Shown here piece by piece: positions 60,681 through 64,000 of a stretch of DNA of 64,000 nucleotides. The notes under the pieces are model-generated. The model was not told the DNA's origin, did not search any database, and saw only the letters and a list, made by a program, of their open reading frames with translations. Each line of letters starts with the position of its first letter. Positions within the stretch are counted from its first letter, which is position 1. The stretch spans positions 2,852,598 through 2,916,597 of the forward strand of contig CP134874.1 in assembly GCA_037318855.1 (NCBI GenBank). The letters are read 5' to 3'. Made by a program: the position numbers and the translations under genes. Source of the stretch: Candidatus Sedimenticola sp. (ex Thyasira tokunagai) (lineage in GTDB: Bacteria > Pseudomonadota > Gammaproteobacteria > Chromatiales > Chromatiaceae).

Positions 60681-60834
60681 TGGAAACTAATGTAATGCGG
60701 TAACAGATTATTTTTATTGTCTTCATGAATTCACTGCCTTGTTATTAAGATGAGAAAATCGGGACCCTGATTTGCTATTCAATATCTAACCTGAATTTCC
60801 CCAGATTTTCCAGAACGAATATCAGCCTCTAAAG
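60681..60834. other. Short intergenic stretch
   Basis: About 150 bp, AT-rich, between the H-element debris and the IS30 left end. No gene or clear signal seen. Confidence 0.5.
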
Positions 60835-62103
60835 TCAAAATGTCCGCTTTGTGAGGTGAGTTCAGCTGATCGACGCAACACTTTATCTTTAGACGAAAAG
60901 ATGGAGTGTAAAAATGGCATACCGAACTCGAATAAAATATACAGCAGCCCAAAAGGCCGAGAGATGGGATCGCTGGCAACGTGGCGAATCCATGACCTCA
61001 ATTGGCCGAGTATTTGATCGACCGTCATCTTCAATCTTTAATCACTTAGCGCCTACTGGTGGTATTCGTCCTTCACCTCGACGTCGATCCAGGTTAGCAC
61101 TTACTCTTTCAGAGCGAGAGGAGATCTCCAGAGGGATTGCCAGTCATCCATCCTTACGCACTATAGCCGGTCAGTTGGGACGATCACCTTCGACAATTAG
61201 CCGGGAAGTTAACCGTAATGGCGGCCTAAAATGCTATAGGGAAAACAAGGCTGATCAAGCGGCTTGGGATAGAGCATGTCGCCCGAAGCCCCGTAAACTG
61301 GCGGGTAACCTGCTCTTACGACGCATTGTGGCAAGAAAGCTCAAGTCAAATTGGTCGCCTGAGCAAATAGCCGGTTGGCTGAAACGAACCTACCCCGGAA
61401 ATGAGAACCATCAAGTGTCCCACGAGACCATCTATCGAAGTCTATTTATTCAAGCGCGTGGTGTACTGAAAAAGGAGCTACAGCAATACCTTAGAAGTCA
61501 ACGTGCTATACGCCGATCCAGGCATGCGAGCCTCAAAAATGATGGGCTTGGACAAATTACCAATACAGTATCTATTCGTGAACGACCAGCCTCAGTGGAG
61601 GACCGTGCAGTACCGGGGCACTGGGAAGGCGATCTCATCTGCGGATCGAACAATAGTTTTATTGCCACACTGGTCGAACGTCCTACCCGCTACGTGATGC
61701 CGGCAAAGATCCCTGGCAAGGAAACAGAAACTGTCATTAATACGCTGATCGAGCAGGCCAAGAAACTGCCGAACGAGTTGTATAAGTCACTGACCTGGGA
61801 TCGAGGCAGTGAGATGGTCGATCATCAGTAGTTTACCCTATCGACAGATATACAGGTTTACTTCTGTGATCCTCAAAGCCCGTGGCAGCGAGGCTCCAAC
61901 GAGAACACAAATCGTTTGCTTAGACAGTATTTTCCCAAAGGCACAGACTTATCGATACACTCACAAGCCAAACTCAGTGCTGTTGCTCGCCAGCTAAATG
62001 AACGTCCTAGAAAGACGCTAGACTACGAGACGCCCGCAGAGAGATTTAATGCATGTGTTGCATCGATCGGTTGAGCCGACAGACCAAAGCCGACATTTCT
62101 AGC
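60835..62103 (+). mobile_element. IS30-family element
   Basis: Imperfect inverted repeats AAATGTCCGCTTTGTG (about 60838) and, reversed, AAATGTCGGCTTTGGT (about 62100) enclose one transposase gene. The exact ends are approximate. Confidence 0.85.
60914..62074 (+). pseudogene. IS30-family transposase with one in-frame amber codon
   Basis: DDE transposase. N-terminal HTH regions (TSIGRVFDRPSSSIFNHL; LRTIAGQLGRSPSTISREVN), then the core with D in WEGDLICG, D in TWDRGSEM and E in [18 protein letters not shown] at 61829-61831 stops the frame after DHQ; the same frame continues ([18 protein letters not shown]) to TGA 62074, so a single base change probably made the stop. ATG 60914 is supported by the upstream GGAGTG. 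Confidence 0.9.
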
Positions 62104-62220
62104 TTAAACTGTAAGCGACTCCTTTCTCAGCATTTGCAATCATTGCCAGAAGTTGACTCGGGAGGCGAGATCAGCCATAAAAAAGATAGCTGAATTTTAC
62201 CCTGGCCCAAATTACTCTTC
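62104..62220. other. Intergenic region after IS30
   Basis: About 115 bp between IS30 and the 3' end of the GAF-GGDEF-EAL gene; no gene. No clear terminator hairpin with a T-run was seen. Confidence 0.5.
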
Positions 62221-64000
62221 CTAAAAGTCCCAGTGACGGTTCTGCTTGACGATCGACACAATTTCGACTGCCGGTACGGGTCTGGAAAAATAGTACCCCT
62301 GGCAAAAGTCAGACTCCAGCTGTTTCAGAAAGCGCAATTGCTCTATTGTCTCTACCCCCTCAGCCAGGGAAGAGAGGCCCAGGCTATGCGCCATTTTCAC
62401 CGTTGCGGACACGATAGCCACATCGTCCCTATCAGCAGGAACGCCATCTACAAAGGACTTGTCTATCTTGAGTTTACTGAAAGGCAGATGTTTTAATCGA
62501 TCCAGTGATGAATAACCCGTACCAAAATCATCCAGGGAGATCTTGATACCGTTTTCCTTGAAACGTTCCAACAGCTTTTCCATACCTTTACGATCGTAAG
62601 CCATTGCCGATTCAGTCACTTCAACCTCGAGCAGATCCTTTGAAACATCCGCCTCATTGATGGCACTCATGACCTGAGTGACAATGTCACCTCGCCACAT
62701 CTGTCGTGGTGACAGATTGATAGCAACCGGCAATGAGATTCCCATATCACTCCACTCCCGCAGTTGGCGGCAGGCCTCCCGTATCACCCAGTCGCCAATA
62801 GACAGGATCAAGCCGGTATCTTCCGCCACCGGAATAAAGTCAGCGGGTGATACCAGATGGCCTTTCTCACGCTCCCAACGAATCAGCGCCTCCACTCCGA
62901 CCATGCGCCCACTGGTCAGATCGATGAATGGTTGGTAATGGAGCAGAAATTCCTGACGTTCGATTGCCTGGTGCAACATTGTTGCCAGTGACATTCTCTG
63001 CTGCTGCAGCTCAGACAGCTCTCGGGAGAAGAACTGGTAGTTACCCCGGCCCAGAGACTTGGCCCGGTACATGGCTGCATCCGCATGCTGAATCAGCTGT
63101 GCGGCGTCCTCGGCATCATCCGGGTAGAGGCTGATGCCGATACTGGCTGAAATATAGGTATCCTGCTCCTTGACCCGGAATGGATTATTGAGCACCTCCA
63201 TAATTCTGCTCGAGATGGTTGCAGCTTCCTGCTCAAATGGGACTTCACCCTCCTGCCGGCCGTATCTTTCAATAAGCACAATAAACTCATCCCCCCCGTG
63301 GCGCGCCACCATGTCGCTACCGCGCATGACGCATTTTAACTGTTTTGTCACCTGACAGAGCAGATCATCACCGGCGGCGTGACCCAGTGTGTCATTAACC
63401 AACTTAAAATCATCCAGATCCACAAACAGGATAGCCGCCTCACCACCACGACGATGAATCCTGTCCACGGCCTGATCCATCAACTGCAGGATCATTGCCC
63501 TGTTTGGCAGCTTGGTCAGTGTGTCATGGAAGGCTTGATAGGCGATCTGTTCCTCTACCTGTTGCTGTTTTTGATGTGTTCGTAGTGTATTGATGCCGTA
63601 GGAAAGGTCATTGGCCAACTCTTTAAGCAGCGTCACCTCCTCTGGCCAAAAAGCATCTTCCTCCTTGCTATATATTGTCAGGACACCGTACACCTCACGC
63701 TCTTGTAAAAGAGGAAGCGCAATCACCGAGCCGTCACGCTGCTGATGCCCTTCACAATGCCAGTAACAGCCATTAGGCGCCTCCCCGGTGGCCACATTAA
63801 TTGCCACTTGACCGTCTTGGGCCGCCGTTACTGTCGGACACTCAGTCCATCCATCCACCTCGCGGCACCGCTGCTTTATTCCATCGCAATACTCTTCTGT
63901 CTCACCGGCCCAGGCAATGGGGAGGAGAACATCTTTCCCTTCCTGTTGCAGCCCCACCCAGACCATTTGATAGTCGGCCTGCTCGACAATACTCCGACAG
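62221..64000 (-). CDS. GAF-GGDEF-EAL cyclic-di-GMP protein (5' end beyond window)
   Basis: The visible 592 residues run to the window edge in an open frame (CRSIVEQADYQMVWVG), so the first Met seen (63966) is internal. Numbered from that Met: GAF sensor domain about 1-130 (ALPLLQEREVYGVLTIYS), GGDEF domain about 140-310 with intact HGGDEF (224-228) and an RGSD inhibitory site five residues upstream, and EAL domain about 330-580 with VEALIRW (359-361), INLSP, TES, DDFGTGYSSL (479-488), KIDKSF and EGVET. Both cyclase and phosphodiesterase motifs look active; net activity cannot be told from sequence. Probably cytoplasmic or with further sensor domains upstream. Confidence 0.95.
   Translation of the reverse strand, partial: CRSIVEQADYQMVWVGLQQEGKDVLLPIAWAGETEEYCDGIKQRCREVDGWTECPTVTAAQDGQVAINVATGEAPNGCYWHCEGHQQRDGSVIALPLLQEREVYGVLTIYSKEEDAFWPEEVTLLKELANDLSYGINTLRTHQKQQQVEEQIAYQAFHDTLTKLPNRAMILQLMDQAVDRIHRRGGEAAILFVDLDDFKLVNDTLGHAAGDDLLCQVTKQLKCVMRGSDMVARHGGDEFIVLIERYGRQEGEVPFEQEAATISSRIMEVLNNPFRVKEQDTYISASIGISLYPDDAEDAAQLIQHADAAMYRAKSLGRGNYQFFSRELSELQQQRMSLATMLHQAIERQEFLLHYQPFIDLTSGRMVGVEALIRWEREKGHLVSPADFIPVAEDTGLILSIGDWVIREACRQLREWSDMGISLPVAINLSPRQMWRGDIVTQVMSAINEADVSKDLLEVEVTESAMAYDRKGMEKLLERFKENGIKISLDDFGTGYSSLDRLKHLPFSKLKIDKSFVDGVPADRDDVAIVSATVKMAHSLGLSSLAEGVETIEQLRFLKQLESDFCQGYYFSRPVPAVEIVSIVKQNRHWDF

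Overview
The window is a 64 kb accessory region of a bacterium, most likely a gammaproteobacterium: it carries a vibriolysin-type M4 metalloprotease, LuxI/LuxR/RsaM quorum-sensing genes, a GAF-GGDEF-EAL protein and a suite of proteobacterial insertion sequences (IS3, IS4, IS21, IS30, IS110, IS256, IS1380, IS1595). No rRNA, tRNA or core housekeeping gene was found, so the species cannot be named. More than two thirds of the sequence is mobile DNA, much of it nested. This is typical of IS-expanded genomes such as symbionts or large sulfur bacteria, but that is inference.

Layout. 1-2.2 kb: edge of an IS256 copy and a structured repeat (here called the H element). 2.2-8.1 kb: three unknown minus-strand genes, two of them broken by IS3 elements. 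8.1-19 kb: a tandem duplication of an M4 metalloprotease plus a decayed group II intron, with H elements at the junctions; one protease copy is intact, the other is split by IS1380. 19-20.6 kb: IS scrap. 20.5-37.5 kb and 44.7-60.4 kb: two copies of one quorum-sensing island (on the minus strand, from high to low coordinate: gene fragment, luxI, two HNH-like paralogues, a Crp-like regulator, rsaM, luxR), each bounded by inverted ends of the same IS3 element and each hit by a different set of insertions. 37.5-39.3 kb: a second Crp-like gene and a second luxR, the latter with an in-frame stop. 39.3-44.5 kb: a four-gene IS21 element broken by IS256, which is itself broken by an H element. 60.4-64 kb: a truncated H element, an IS30 with one nonsense codon, and the GAF-GGDEF-EAL gene running off the right edge.

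Two signals stand out. First, the H element: about 286-302 bp, at least a dozen copies in three or more subfamilies, inserted without target duplication (proved by empty sites in the sister copies). Its first hairpin has an invariant GACATCCAAGTC tip, its last stem co-varies between subfamilies, and there is always a G at the fourth base after the insertion point. It resembles the HEARO/IscB omega-RNA class without the nuclease gene. Second, an IS110-family element sits four times in exactly the same codon (Asn of the WDN motif) of IS3 transposase genes. Its left non-coding end contains short segments matching both sides of that target and both ends of the element, in the order expected of a bridge RNA.

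Functionally, the quorum-sensing island would make an acyl-homoserine-lactone signal (LuxI), restrain it (RsaM) and respond to it (LuxR, Crp-like). In both copies only luxI and rsaM remain free of insertions and frameshifts; Crp survives in copy 1 only, and luxR and both HNH-like genes are broken in both copies.
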